Positions 17,221-26,361 are shown, counted from the first letter of the stretch. The stretch: DNA of 64,000 nucleotides from Helicobacter hepaticus ATCC 51449 (GCF_000007905.1 NC_004917.1:620001-684000); one strand, 5' to 3'. Made by a program: numbers and translations. The notes: a model not told the origin generated them from the sequence alone.

Positions 17221-18321
17221 TTAATTATCTTTCGCACTTGTATGCACAAGAACAGATTCTATAATCTCATCAATATCTCCATCAAGCACACCGCTTGTAT
17301 CACTTGTAGCAAATTGAGTGCGCAAATCTTTTACCTGTTGATAAGGAGCAAGCACATAGGAGCGGATTTGATGTCCCCAACCAATTTCACTTTTTTCTTG
17401 ACTTGCTCCTTCTTGATTTTTTTGCAACTCTAACTCATAGAGTTTGGATTTTAACATTTTCATCGCCGTAGCCTTGTTTTTATGCTGACTTCTATCATTT
17501 TGACATTGCACCACTATACCTGTAGGAAAATGAGTGATTCTAATAGCAGATTCTGTTTTATTGACGTGTTGTCCGCCTGCTCCACTTGCACGATAAGTAT
17601 CAATGCGTATATCTTTGTCCTCAATCTCAATGTTTATATCATCATCAAGCTCTGGACTTACCTGCACACTAGCAAAACTCGTATGCCTCTTAGCATTTGC
17701 ATCAAAAGGAGAGATTCTCACTAAACGATGCACACCATTCTCGCTTTTAGCATAACCATAAGCATTTTCGCCTTTTATGATAAAAGCCACACCTTTAATC
17801 CCTGCTTCCTCGCCATCTTGGTAATCAAGCAGCTCAACTTTAAACCCCCTACGCTCACTCCAACGCAAATACATACGATAAAGGATACTTGCCCAATCTT
17901 GAGATTCTGTGCCACCAGCACCGGGCTGAATAGTAATAATAGCATTTGAACCATCATTCTCACCACTTAACATTACTTCAATCTCAACCTTTTGAATATG
18001 ACTAAGTAAAGAAGGTGCTTGCTCAAAAAGCAACTCTAAAGTGCGAGAATCTTCCTCGCTCATAGCTATTTCATATAGTTCTAGTGCATCATCAATTTCT
18101 TGTTTTGTGTTCGTATAAGTTTGTAGCATTCGCTCACATTTTCGCTTTTGCTTCGCTACTTCTGCTGCTCTTTTGCTATCATTCCAAAAATGCTCATCTT
18201 GCTCAAGATTCTCAATATCTTTAAGCTGCTTTTGAAGCGAAGTTGGATTAAGAATCTTTGCAATATTCTCACATTTATTGTGCAAAGTTTTAAGTAACTC
18301 ACCATATTCATAAGAATCCAT
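17221..18321 (-). CDS. prfB: Peptide chain release factor 2
   Basis: RF2, 366 residues, reads UGA and UAA stop codons. The codon-recognition tripeptide SPF is in [15 protein letters not shown], and the hydrolytic GGQ is in [16 protein letters not shown]. The frame is continuous from the first ATG, so the programmed +1 frameshift that autoregulates prfB in many bacteria is absent. A -10 TACAAT with upstream TG lies at 18354-18349, giving a short leader with SD AAGGGTAG. The downstream partner is cheZ. Confidence 0.96.
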
Positions 18322-18348
18322 ATTCTACCCTTGATTTTAAAAACTCAA

Positions 18349-18354
18349 ATTGTA
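18349..18354 (-). promoter_or_regulatory. Extended -10 element for prfB-cheZ-trhP
   Basis: TGCTACAAT on the minus strand, about 28 bp upstream of the prfB ATG. The same nonamer occurs at 25707-25715 before the aldolase-like gene. It is the likely start for the prfB-cheZ-trhP transcript. Confidence 0.5.
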
Positions 18355-18446
18355 GCACATATTTATAATTTCCTCTTAACTTTTTATTTTGCTATGAATT
18401 CTCTTAATGCTTGAATTAGGCTATTTTGTGCCTTTTTAATAAAAAG

Positions 18447-20726
18447 TTAAAATTGATAACCCAAAGAGGCAGAGAGCAAATGAAGTTGTCCGAATCCACC
18501 TGTTTGATAAATACTTTTACGCCCATCTTTAAGACTTAGACTATATGCAACGCCTAGATTCCATTGCTCACTAAATGTTTTTCTCACTCCTGCACCAAAC
18601 ATATAGGCATTACTATCGGGGATTCCTATTTTATCTTGAGGCACAGGGGATTGGTCAAATGCCGCAGAAAACATTAGAAGTAGATTCTTTTGTGTCAAAT
18701 AAGTAACCCCTAAACGCAAAGCAATAGTATCCTGCCAACCATCACCCATAGCCACTGCACCATAATCAGCTAACCCCATCATTGCTTCTAATTGTTGCGA
18801 ACTAAATTGCATTACCATACCGCTAAGAGGCGTAAATTTGGGATTGCTAAAGTTAAATGCAAATTTATCTCCCTTGCTCCAATAAATTCTCTCATATACA
18901 AACTCTACACTTAATTGCTCAAAATAGTGCATTATTGCAATTTGCACGCTTGAAGGAAGCGTAACGCCAAGATTTAAATCTGCTTTCATATTTACATTAC
19001 CCACAGAACCACCAATATAAGTTGTAGCATCAAGGCCGCCCTTGAGGTTAAAAGTTACGGGAGAAGTATAAACAACACTCAAAGTAGTTTTCTTGCTTTC
19101 AAAGGGACGCATACTCATTGCAAGTTTATAGCCAAAGGCAAGATCTGCACCATTACTTTTTTGCTCTACTTTAGTCGCTCCTACAAGCCTTGTAGTAATC
19201 TCCATATCTCCCATACCAAAGGCATTTGCCACTTGTTTGGCATCCATTAGAGGGAGATAGCCACGTGGAGCTCCATCGGCATCTGTTTCTGTTGGAGATG
19301 GATAAGCACAAGGTCCCGGGTTACTTGTTTGCAAGTTACCATTAAAATCATAAAATGTCCCTGTGTAACAATTCACATATGCTCCTAAGTTTTGAGCTTC
19401 TTTCATAGTGTCTGCTAAATTACCACAACCATAAAAATCACTTGTGCTATAACCATTTTGAATACAATAATTTACGCCATTGACAAATTTATAGCCTGTT
19501 TGCTCTACCCCATTGATAGTAGTTTTATAAGTTTGATTAGGCACTTTATTGAATAATGTGGGCAAACAAATAGCTGTTTGACTTGCACAAGTCTTATCAT
19601 TATATCGCCATTCTAAGTTACCATTTGTCCATTCACCCTGATAGTTCTCCCAATTCTTTTTAATTTTTGCGTTAATCTCTGCAACCTTTGCATTATAACC
19701 TGCAACATCAATGCTTTGTTTATTGTCATCAACATAAGGAGCAAACACACTCGGGTCAGGCATACCAAACCACCCTTCAGGATTAAATATTGTAGGCATT
19801 TGGTATCGGAGTTTATTATTTAAGTGTCCTCCACCAGAAACCCCTAATCCTGCCAAAGCAGCTAAAGCATTACCTTGAGCTGTATTTACTGCATAAATGA
19901 GCTGCGCCATAGCTGGTGGCACCATAGATTCTGGAATTTCATCAAAATCTTTAATATTTGTAATCACTTCACCGGGCTTATCTTTTGTGCCAAGTGGAAC
20001 AAACACAGTGTTTTTGAAATTGCCCATTCCATAGAGAATCCGCGGACTTACCCCAATAGAAATACGTTCATCATAATTCCAGCTCAAAGAAGGACTAAAT
20101 TCCACCATTGCAATCATCACATTGCGTAAAAAAGCTCCTGCCTCGCCATTCCAATTCATTGCTAATCCGCTAGGAGCAGTAAAACTTGCACCAAAATTCC
20201 AATTTCCCCACTTATTTTTAGCAGTTTTGCTTTTATAAAAAATCTTAGGCACAGGAAAAAATGTCGGGTCAGCAGAACCCTCAACTAATGCACCTCTCTC
20301 ACTAAATCCCCATTCTCCGTGCTGGTTTTTCACTTCAGAGGGCACTTCAATGGGTGCACTCAAATCCACACCCAAAAAAGTGTTTGCTAAATTTGCCATA
20401 TTTGAATCAATACCCAATGTCGTAGTGGTGCTTAAGCCCCAATTAATAGAGCCCTCACCAATATTTTTCAAATTCGTATCTGTTGTAAAAACAAAACCCG
20501 GAATGTAAATGCCTGTAAAAGTAATATCTAAATCGTGTTTAGCCGTGTCTGATAATGGGTGAGAAAAACCCATATTAGCAGGATTATAATATGCGCTATC
20601 CGCCCCATAAGCTCCAGCGACATAAGCAGAATTTAATGCAGTAGCGTTCAAACTTTGCTCGGTTATCTTAAAACCAGAAGCCATACTTAAAGAAAATAAA
20701 AGTATTAAAGTCAAAATAATACGCAT
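18447..20726 (-). CDS. OmpP1/FadL-family outer-membrane protein
   Basis: A large outer-membrane beta-barrel of 759 residues, well above the roughly 450 of E. coli FadL. It has a signal peptide (MRIILTLILLFSLSMASG) directly followed by the FadL-type N-terminal plug FKITEQSLNATALNSAYVAGAYGADSAYYNPANMGF. A cysteine-containing insertion around residues 370-480 accounts for the extra length. The C-terminus ends in aromatic YQF, the usual barrel assembly signal. FadL proteins move hydrophobic compounds across the outer membrane; the substrate is unknown. Not in an obvious operon. Confidence 0.85.
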   Translation of the reverse strand: MRIILTLILLFSLSMASGFKITEQSLNATALNSAYVAGAYGADSAYYNPANMGFSHPLSDTAKHDLDITFTGIYIPGFVFTTDTNLKNIGEGSINWGLSTTTTLGIDSNMANLANTFLGVDLSAPIEVPSEVKNQHGEWGFSERGALVEGSADPTFFPVPKIFYKSKTAKNKWGNWNFGASFTAPSGLAMNWNGEAGAFLRNVMIAMVEFSPSLSWNYDERISIGVSPRILYGMGNFKNTVFVPLGTKDKPGEVITNIKDFDEIPESMVPPAMAQLIYAVNTAQGNALAALAGLGVSGGGHLNNKLRYQMPTIFNPEGWFGMPDPSVFAPYVDDNKQSIDVAGYNAKVAEINAKIKKNWENYQGEWTNGNLEWRYNDKTCASQTAICLPTLFNKVPNQTYKTTINGVEQTGYKFVNGVNYCIQNGYSTSDFYGCGNLADTMKEAQNLGAYVNCYTGTFYDFNGNLQTSNPGPCAYPSPTETDADGAPRGYLPLMDAKQVANAFGMGDMEITTRLVGATKVEQKSNGADLAFGYKLAMSMRPFESKKTTLSVVYTSPVTFNLKGGLDATTYIGGSVGNVNMKADLNLGVTLPSSVQIAIMHYFEQLSVEFVYERIYWSKGDKFAFNFSNPKFTPLSGMVMQFSSQQLEAMMGLADYGAVAMGDGWQDTIALRLGVTYLTQKNLLLMFSAAFDQSPVPQDKIGIPDSNAYMFGAGVRKTFSEQWNLGVAYSLSLKDGRKSIYQTGGFGQLHLLSASLGYQF

Positions 20727-20765
20727 ATTCTTTTGTCCTTACTTACTATCTTTAAATTTCCCTAA

Positions 20766-20786
20766 AATCCTTAAATATTAAGGATT
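20766..20786. repeat. 21-bp palindrome in the FadL leader
   Basis: Two perfect 9-bp arms (AATCCTTAA and TTAAGGATT) flank a 3-bp centre, 40 bp upstream of the FadL-type ATG and downstream of its -10 candidate. It could be a leader hairpin or operator, or the terminator of ansB; no T run follows. Confidence 0.4.
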
Positions 20787-20864
20787 CTTACTTTTTATCT
20801 GCAAACATTCATAAAGGCTTTATATTCTAAAGTTGTCTATGTAACTATAATAAGATGGAATTGT

Positions 20865-20870
20865 ATTATA
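20865..20870 (-). promoter_or_regulatory. -10 candidate for the FadL-type gene
   Basis: GGTATAATAC on the minus strand within the 171-bp gap after ansB. A second candidate, TAGAAT at 20829-20824, is closer to the gene. Either gives a leader that includes the 20766-20786 palindrome. Confidence 0.4.
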
Positions 20871-20897
20871 CCTAGATAAACAAATTTTAAAATCACA

Positions 20898-22034
20898 TTA
20901 ATATCTTTGAAAAATTTTTGCAATTTCTGCTGAATTTTTGGTTTGAGTAAGGGCAAGCATTAAAAGCACACGTGCTTTTTGTGGGTTCAAATCCCCACTG
21001 CCAATAAAGCCAAGTTTAGCATCTGCTTCACTTGCTAATACTATGCCATTATTTATCCTTGAGCTTTGCACGACTATTAAACCCTCTTGCATTAATTTTT
21101 TAAGCATATCTTTGTGATTCTTATGGATACTTCCAGCGCCACTTCCTGCTATGACTAAGCCTTTTGTGCCTTGATTTGCCAAAGCTTGAGCCGCTATGGC
21201 TAAGCCATCATTAGCATAAGAATAAAGAATATCCACTTTTGGCAGAGATCTCAAAGAGCGCACATCAAATTCACTATGAGTTGTATGAGGCTTATTTGGA
21301 AATGTGTAGAAAAATACTTTACCATCTAAAATATAGCCCATATCGCCACTATTAGGGGAGGAAAAAGCATCTACATTAAGACTATGTGTTTTGCTCACAT
21401 ATCGCGCACTTTGGATTCTATCATTCATCACTACCATAACGCCCTTACCCTTTGATTGCGTATTAGCTGCTAATGCAAGTGCATTGTAAAGATTCTTAGG
21501 ACCATCAGCACTTATCGCAGTGCTAGGACGCATTGCTCCTGTAAGCACTACAGGCTTATCACTTCGAGTAGTAAGATGTAAAAAAAACGCGCTCTCTTCC
21601 ATTGTATCTGTGCCGTGAGTAATAACAATACCATCAATCTTTGGATTCTCAAGCAACTTATTCACGCGTTGAGCCAAAGTGAGCCATATTTCATCATTCA
21701 TATCCGCACTATCAATATTGGCAATTTGCTCCCCTTGAATATGTGCAATCTCTTGAAGCTGTGGCACAGCCTCAATCAATGTATCAACGCTTATTACTCC
21801 TGCATTATAGCCTGTTGTTTTAATTTGAGAATCTACCGCCCCAGCTATCGTGCCTCCTGTGGCAAGAATCACAATATTAGGCTTCTTTATTTTGGCATTT
21901 TGCTCAAAGCCTTCCAACTTTTCACTCCTTTTTTCTTTCACTTGCTGTGCTTTCTCTTCACTTGAACAACCTAGCATTCCTAATGCCATCACAAGAACAC
22001 AAACAAAGATTTGAGCAATACGCCATATACTCAT
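20898..22034 (-). CDS. ansB: Type II L-asparaginase with lipoprotein signal
   Basis: Hydrolyses asparagine to aspartate and ammonia. The two catalytic segments are intact: ATGGTIAG (Thr62) and HGTDTMEES (Thr144, Asp145). The 378 residues include an N-terminal hydrophobic segment ending in MLGCSS, where Cys23 fits a lipobox, followed by a charged 25-residue tether. The enzyme is probably a membrane-anchored periplasmic lipoprotein rather than freely soluble, which is unusual. The ATG at 22034 follows AGGAG by six bases. That SD lies in the right arm of a perfect hairpin, and a consensus promoter is embedded in the hairpin's left arm. Confidence 0.92.
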   Translation of the reverse strand: MSIWRIAQIFVCVLVMALGMLGCSSEEKAQQVKEKRSEKLEGFEQNAKIKKPNIVILATGGTIAGAVDSQIKTTGYNAGVISVDTLIEAVPQLQEIAHIQGEQIANIDSADMNDEIWLTLAQRVNKLLENPKIDGIVITHGTDTMEESAFFLHLTTRSDKPVVLTGAMRPSTAISADGPKNLYNALALAANTQSKGKGVMVVMNDRIQSARYVSKTHSLNVDAFSSPNSGDMGYILDGKVFFYTFPNKPHTTHSEFDVRSLRSLPKVDILYSYANDGLAIAAQALANQGTKGLVIAGSGAGSIHKNHKDMLKKLMQEGLIVVQSSRINNGIVLASEADAKLGFIGSGDLNPQKARVLLMLALTQTKNSAEIAKIFQRY

Positions 22035-22037
22035 TGT

Positions 22038-22082
22038 AATCTCCTACAAAATTGCATCTAAATCGAATTATTGTAGGAGATT
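22038..22082 (-). promoter_or_regulatory. Hairpin masking the ansB ribosome-binding site
   Basis: A perfect 12-bp inverted repeat (22071-22082 and 22038-22049) with a 21-nt loop lies between dnaK and ansB. In RNA the 3' arm contains the whole ansB SD (AGGAG, 22045-22041), three bases from the start codon. Transcripts running on from dnaK contain both arms and would hide the SD. It may also end dnaK transcription, though no T run follows. Confidence 0.65.
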
Positions 22083-22098
22083 TTATCAACTATGTCAA
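22070..22098 (-). promoter_or_regulatory. Sigma-70 promoter of ansB
   Basis: TTGACA (22098-22093) and TACAAT (22075-22070) are separated by exactly 17 bp on the minus strand. This near-perfect promoter is unusual for this genome. The -10 overlaps the left arm of the hairpin, so RNA started here (around 22063) lacks that arm and leaves the ansB SD exposed. Confidence 0.7.
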
Positions 22099-22109
22099 GC
22101 GCTTTTCGC

Positions 22110-23987
22110 CTACTCTACTTCAGCATCAATGACATCATCATCTTTTTTCTTTGTATCTGTGCCTTGTTGTGTGCCACCTTGCTCTTTGGCATACGCTGCT
22201 TCAGCAAGTTTATGGCTTACTTCTGTGAGATTTTTAATTTTCTCTTCAAGCTCCTCTTTTGAAGCATTTTCATTTTTCAAAGTCTCTTCAAGTGCAGCAA
22301 CCGCGCTTTGAATCTTTTCTACTTCGGCAGATTCTATTTTATCCTTAAATTCTTCAAGGCTCTTTTTTGTTTGATACACTAGAGAATCCGCATTATTACG
22401 CAATTCAATAATTGCTTTTTTCTTCGTATCCTCTTCTTTGTGTAATTCTGCTTCTTTGACCATTTTTTCAATTTCAGCATCTGAAAGCCCACTTGAACCG
22501 CTAATCTTAATCTCTTGAGATTTTCCTGTGGCTTTATCCTTTGCTGAAACGGTTAAGATTCCATTTGCATCAATATCAAATGTTACTTCAATTTGTGGCA
22601 CACCACGAGGAGCTGCCGGAATACCGCTTAAATCAAAGCGCCCAAGCGATTTATTATCACGCGCTAATTCCCTTTCTCCTTGCAATACATTAATGCTCAC
22701 TGCAGGTTGATTGTCTTCGTAGGTAGAGAAAATTTGTGTTTTTTTCGTAGGGATAGTTACGCCTCTCTCTACAACTTTTGTTGAAATACCACCAGCAGTT
22801 TCAATACCTAAACTCAAAGGTGTAACATCAAGTAAAAGTACATCTTTTACATCTCCTTTGAGCACGCCACCTTGTATTGCTGCACCCACAGCCACAACTT
22901 CATCAGGATTGACTGATTTATTTAAATCTTTACTAATAAATGCTTTAACGCGCTCTTGCACTTTTGGAATCCGCGTAGAACCACCAACCATCACCACTTC
23001 AGAAATATCACTTTGAGAAAGCCCTGCATCTTTAATCACAAATTCAATTTTTTTAATCGTATCCTCAATTAAATCATCAATCAAACTCTCAAACTTCGCA
23101 CGAGTGATTTTTTTCACCAAATGCTTTGGACCACTTGCATCAGCTGTAATAAAAGGTAGATTAATTTCTGTCTCTTGCGCACTACTTAACTCTTTTTTAG
23201 CATTTTCTGCCGCATCTTTTAGTCGCTGCAATGCCATTACATCATTTTTTAAATCAATCCCTTCATCACTTTTAAATTCTTCTGCTGCCCAATCAATGAT
23301 TCTATTATCAAAATCATCACCTCCAAGAAACGCATCTCCACCAGTAGCGAGGACTTCTACGACATTATCGCCTGTTTCTAAAACGGTAACATCAAATGTC
23401 CCACCACCCAAATCATACACCATAATCTTTTCAGCTTCCTTTTTATCTAATCCATACGCTAATGCTGCTGAAGTAGGCTCATTAATGATTCTAAGCACAT
23501 TAAGTCCAGCTATTGTCCCTGCTTCTTTGGTTGCCTTGCGTTGAGAATCATTAAAATACGCTGGAACAGTGATAACTGCTTCTGTTACATCTTCTCCCAA
23601 ATAGCTTTGCGCGTCTTCTTTAAGCTTCATAAGAATCTTTGCCGAAATTTCTTGAGGTGTATAAATCTTATCAGCAATTTCTACCGCACACGCACCATTT
23701 CTATCTACGATATTATAAGGAAGTCTCTTCTCTGCTTCTTTTGCCTTGTCTTCATTAAACATAAGCCCCATAATGCGCTTAATAGAATACACTGTCTTTT
23801 TTGGATTTGTCACTGCTTGTCTTTTAGCAGGTTCACCGACTAGAATCTCACCCTTATCAGTAAATGCTACGATTGATGGCGTAGTATTTTTACCTTCTTT
23901 ATTTGCAATAATTTTTGCCTCATTTCCTTCATACACTGCCATTGCAGAGTTTGTTGTTCCTAAGTCTATTCCAATTACTTTTGCCAT
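22110..23987 (-). CDS. dnaK: Chaperone protein DnaK (Hsp70)
   Basis: ATP-dependent Hsp70, 625 residues. N-terminal ATPase signature [16 protein letters not shown], then [15 protein letters not shown], and [13 protein letters not shown]. The interdomain linker [16 protein letters not shown] and substrate-binding domain follow, then a charged C-terminal lid ending [10 protein letters not shown]. Third gene of hrcA-grpE-dnaK; 21 bp separate it from grpE and contain its SD (AAAGGAG). dnaJ is not in this window. Confidence 0.98.
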   Translation of the reverse strand: MAKVIGIDLGTTNSAMAVYEGNEAKIIANKEGKNTTPSIVAFTDKGEILVGEPAKRQAVTNPKKTVYSIKRIMGLMFNEDKAKEAEKRLPYNIVDRNGACAVEIADKIYTPQEISAKILMKLKEDAQSYLGEDVTEAVITVPAYFNDSQRKATKEAGTIAGLNVLRIINEPTSAALAYGLDKKEAEKIMVYDLGGGTFDVTVLETGDNVVEVLATGGDAFLGGDDFDNRIIDWAAEEFKSDEGIDLKNDVMALQRLKDAAENAKKELSSAQETEINLPFITADASGPKHLVKKITRAKFESLIDDLIEDTIKKIEFVIKDAGLSQSDISEVVMVGGSTRIPKVQERVKAFISKDLNKSVNPDEVVAVGAAIQGGVLKGDVKDVLLLDVTPLSLGIETAGGISTKVVERGVTIPTKKTQIFSTYEDNQPAVSINVLQGERELARDNKSLGRFDLSGIPAAPRGVPQIEVTFDIDANGILTVSAKDKATGKSQEIKISGSSGLSDAEIEKMVKEAELHKEEDTKKKAIIELRNNADSLVYQTKKSLEEFKDKIESAEVEKIQSAVAALEETLKNENASKEELEEKIKNLTEVSHKLAEAAYAKEQGGTQQGTDTKKKDDDVIDAEVE

Positions 23988-24008
23988 TTTGTCTCCTTTT
24001 TGTTTAAA

Positions 24009-24566
24009 TTAATTTTTTACGACACTCACCATAGATGGACGAAGCACTCTATGCTTATACACAAACCCTTTCTGTAAGGTTTGGAGAATCTCACCATCAT
24101 TCTTGTTTGCATCAGGCACTTGCATCAGGCACTCGTGCAAATTCGGGTCAAATTCTCCATCTGTGGCTATCACTTCCACCCCGTGCTTACTTAATACTTT
24201 CAAAAAGCCTTCAAGCGTAAGCTGCAATCCTTGCGCAATCGCTCCTGCTTCTGGGTTACTTTGGGCACTCTCTAGGGCTTTTTCTAATGTATCAAGCACA
24301 GGAAGTAAATCATTCATAATGCGCTCATACGCATATTCTAAGCTCTGATTCTTATCTCGTTCTAGCCGCTTTTTCGTGTTTTCGAAATCTGCAAATGCCC
24401 TCACATATTGGTCTTTTAACTCCAAATATTTTGCTTGATAATCTATTTCTTGCTCTTGAAGGGTTTGTTGTGCGCTGGTGCTCTCTTGTAACTCTTCACG
24501 CATTTGAGTGCCTTCCTCATTGTCTTGAATGTTTTGGTTATATTGTTTTTCTTCTTGCTCTTCCAT
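24009..24566 (-). CDS. grpE: Nucleotide exchange factor GrpE
   Basis: Releases ADP from DnaK. About 185 residues: an acidic, Gln/Glu-rich N-terminal third, a long coiled coil ([31 protein letters not shown]), and a C-terminal beta domain ([42 protein letters not shown]). I set the start at the ATG at 24566. An in-frame GTG three codons upstream sits almost on top of the AAAGGAG ribosome-binding site and is unlikely. It lies between hrcA and dnaK. Confidence 0.95.
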   Translation of the reverse strand: MEEQEEKQYNQNIQDNEEGTQMREELQESTSAQQTLQEQEIDYQAKYLELKDQYVRAFADFENTKKRLERDKNQSLEYAYERIMNDLLPVLDTLEKALESAQSNPEAGAIAQGLQLTLEGFLKVLSKHGVEVIATDGEFDPNLHECLMQVPDANKNDGEILQTLQKGFVYKHRVLRPSMVSVVKN

Positions 24567-24587
24567 CAAAATCACACTCCTTTCATT

Positions 24588-25382
24588 TTAAGATTGAATA
24601 CAGCCATAAAAATAAGCAAAATCTCTATCTAATGCCCCGATACAAAGCATTCTTGTCTTTTTATCTGGGTGAGTTTTTAGCTTTATATCTTGCATAATTG
24701 CCATATAGCCTTTAGGTAACACCTCCTCGCAATACATACCGCTCTCTAAAAAATCAAACATACTTCCATCAATAATAGAATAAAAACTCTGTTCATTGGT
24801 ATTATGTATGTAAGCTTGAGCCATTGCTCCTACACCAAAATATGTAAGATTCCTACTCTGCACACAAGAAAGTGCATCAAGCAAACTCTGTGCACGAACT
24901 TGATGAGCAATTTTTCGCACATCAATAACCTCTAATCCTTTTAGCTCGTGCAAAAATCTCTCTAAAGCACTTGAAAAAGGTAGGGTAATACCAATGCGCT
25001 CAAATTCTAGTAAAAGTTTATCATCTTGCAATCTTTGTATATTGCAAAGACGATTACTCTCTTCCACACTCACAGCACAAAAAAGCTCGGCTGCAAAACA
25101 CGCCTCTTGAATACATTTTACAGAATCTACTTCCACAAGAGACTTCGTATCAAGTTGTTTATACCAATATGATTTCAAAGCACCAAGCGTAGGAATGCGT
25201 CCGCTGCTCACGTGAGGTTGAAACAATAATCCCTCATCTGCTAATGCCTTAAAATAATTGCGTATGGTAGCAGATGAGATTTTTGTATTCATAAGAGATT
25301 TTAAAGATTCAGAACCAATAGGCTCTTTGTGTTTTAAATACTCAACAATTACACGCGAAAGAAGCAAATCTTTTTTACTCAA
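24588..25382 (-). CDS. hrcA: Heat-inducible transcription repressor HrcA
   Basis: A 264-residue repressor, short compared with the roughly 340 of Bacillus but typical for Helicobacter. The winged helix occupies about residues 1-75 (LLLSRVIVEYLKHKEPIGSESLK, SSATIRNYFKALADEGLLFQPHVSSGRIPT). The remainder is the GAF-like and dimerisation region. It starts at a TTG behind GAGGTGAGGA. HrcA normally binds CIRCE (TTAGCACTC-N9-GAGTGCTAA). No CIRCE is present upstream of this operon; instead a different nested palindrome occurs there. Confidence 0.93.
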   Translation of the reverse strand: MSKKDLLLSRVIVEYLKHKEPIGSESLKSLMNTKISSATIRNYFKALADEGLLFQPHVSSGRIPTLGALKSYWYKQLDTKSLVEVDSVKCIQEACFAAELFCAVSVEESNRLCNIQRLQDDKLLLEFERIGITLPFSSALERFLHELKGLEVIDVRKIAHQVRAQSLLDALSCVQSRNLTYFGVGAMAQAYIHNTNEQSFYSIIDGSMFDFLESGMYCEEVLPKGYMAIMQDIKLKTHPDKKTRMLCIGALDRDFAYFYGCIQS

Positions 25383-25421
25383 TTCCTCACCTCTTTAAAA
25401 TAGCTTTCAGATACAAATCTA

Positions 25422-25508
25422 CATTTTTATGTTATGACTTAAATTTTATACTTTTGTTTCATTGATTAAATTTCTTAAATGAAACATTGTAATCATAACA
25501 TAAAAATG
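25422..25508. repeat. Nested inverted repeats upstream of hrcA
   Basis: Outer arms CATTTTTATGTTATGA (25422-25437) and its exact reverse complement (25493-25508) enclose inner arms TGTTTCATT (25455-25463) and AATGAAACA (25478-25486). The whole structure starts 40 bp upstream of the hrcA start and covers its most likely -10 (minus-strand TATAAA around 25450-25445). The rest of the 339-bp interval 25383-25721 is very AT-rich, with no gene apparent. Confidence 0.6.
25442..25462 (+). repeat. 21-bp direct repeat, copy 1 (hrcA side)
   Basis: AATTTTATACTTTT-x-TTTCAT with G at the variable position. It lies inside the nested palindrome and overlaps the hrcA -10 candidate. Copy 2 is at 25670-25690 in the same orientation. 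Confidence 0.5.
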
Positions 25509-25669
25509 GCAAATAAATTAGCAAATAAATAAAAATATTGCTAAAAAATACAAAACTTTAGTCTATTGATATAAAGTTATATTAGTAAATATAATTAATA
25601 ATCTTAATAAATATAATTTACTTATGGGTTTTTATCATAAATATAACATTTACAAACAATTATTGAGTG

Positions 25670-25690
25670 AATTTTATACTTTTTTTTCAT
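25670..25690 (+). repeat. 21-bp direct repeat, copy 2 (aldolase-like gene side)
   Basis: Identical to copy 1 except T at the variable position. It ends 20 bp upstream of the -10 of the aldolase-like gene, where a -35 region or activator site would be. In so AT-rich a region chance similarity is possible, but 20 of 21 matches is striking. Confidence 0.5.
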
Positions 25691-25706
25691 ATCATTACCT
25701 ACAAAA

Positions 25707-25715
25707 TGCTACAAT
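25707..25715 (+). promoter_or_regulatory. Extended -10 directly before the aldolase-like ATG
   Basis: TGCTACAAT ends only 6 bp before the ATG at 25722, so transcription would start at or next to the start codon. No SD-like sequence precedes the ATG, which suggests a leaderless mRNA. Confidence 0.5.
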
Positions 25716-25721
25716 CACTTT

Positions 25722-26345
25722 ATGAATATACATACCACTCAAGTTAGCCCAGAACTTATTGCAAGTATTGCTAGTATTTCGCTTTCTATGTTTAGAAAGA
25801 ATTTCTTTGGTGTATTTCACGGAGCAATTTCTGCGCGTGTGGCAAAAAATCGCTTTATTATCAACAAACAACAAGCTATTTTTGATAACCTCAATGCGAA
25901 TTCTATGATTGCACTTTATCATAGACAAGATTATCGCTGGGACGAAGCTAGCTTACACGCTCCTATACACGCAAGTATTTATGAGCATTTCTCTGAAGCA
26001 AAATTCATTGCTTATGCTATGCCACCCTATCTTGTTTCCTACTCTCTCAAATATAATGCCCTTAAACCTCAAGATTATTTTGGCTACAAATTTCTCGCCC
26101 CCTGCATTGAAATTTTTGACCCCAAAGATTATGAAACTTGGGAAAAACGAGCAGATACTGATATTCCACGATATTTTAAAGAACACAATCATTCTTTTAT
26201 GTTAATTAAAGGCTATGGTGTATATGCCTATGCTCGTGACATTTACACACTTGCTAAAGTAATTGCTCTTATTGAAAATTCGTGTAAAATCTTACATTAT
26301 AATGCAAGTTTGCACGAAAGATGTCAAGATAAATCCCAAATATAA
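25722..26345 (+). CDS. Class II aldolase/adducin-like protein lacking the zinc His pair
   Basis: A 207-residue protein with the class II aldolase fold pattern: HGAISARVAKNRFIIN (residues 33-48, cf. HGNIS) and APIHASIYEHF (80-90, cf. the H-x-IY helix). The segment that normally carries two zinc-ligand histidines (HTH) reads YAMPPY at 98-103, and the catalytic Glu region is also altered. It is therefore probably not an active zinc aldolase and may be a structural or binding homologue. Divergent from hrcA; followed 16 bp later by pepD. Confidence 0.6.
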   Translation: MNIHTTQVSPELIASIASISLSMFRKNFFGVFHGAISARVAKNRFIINKQQAIFDNLNANSMIALYHRQDYRWDEASLHAPIHASIYEHFSEAKFIAYAMPPYLVSYSLKYNALKPQDYFGYKFLAPCIEIFDPKDYETWEKRADTDIPRYFKEHNHSFMLIKGYGVYAYARDIYTLAKVIALIENSCKILHYNASLHERCQDKSQI

Positions 26346-26361
26346 TTTTTAAGGATCAGGA

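Noticed and set aside
17221-18321. Programmed frameshift in prfB
   Set aside because: The frame is continuous from ATG to stop; no in-frame early UGA or slippery site is present.
24588-25721. CIRCE or HspR (HAIR) operator upstream of hrcA
   Set aside because: I looked for TTAGCACTC-N9-GAGTGCTAA and CTTGAGT-N7-ACTCAAG and found neither in the 339-bp interval.
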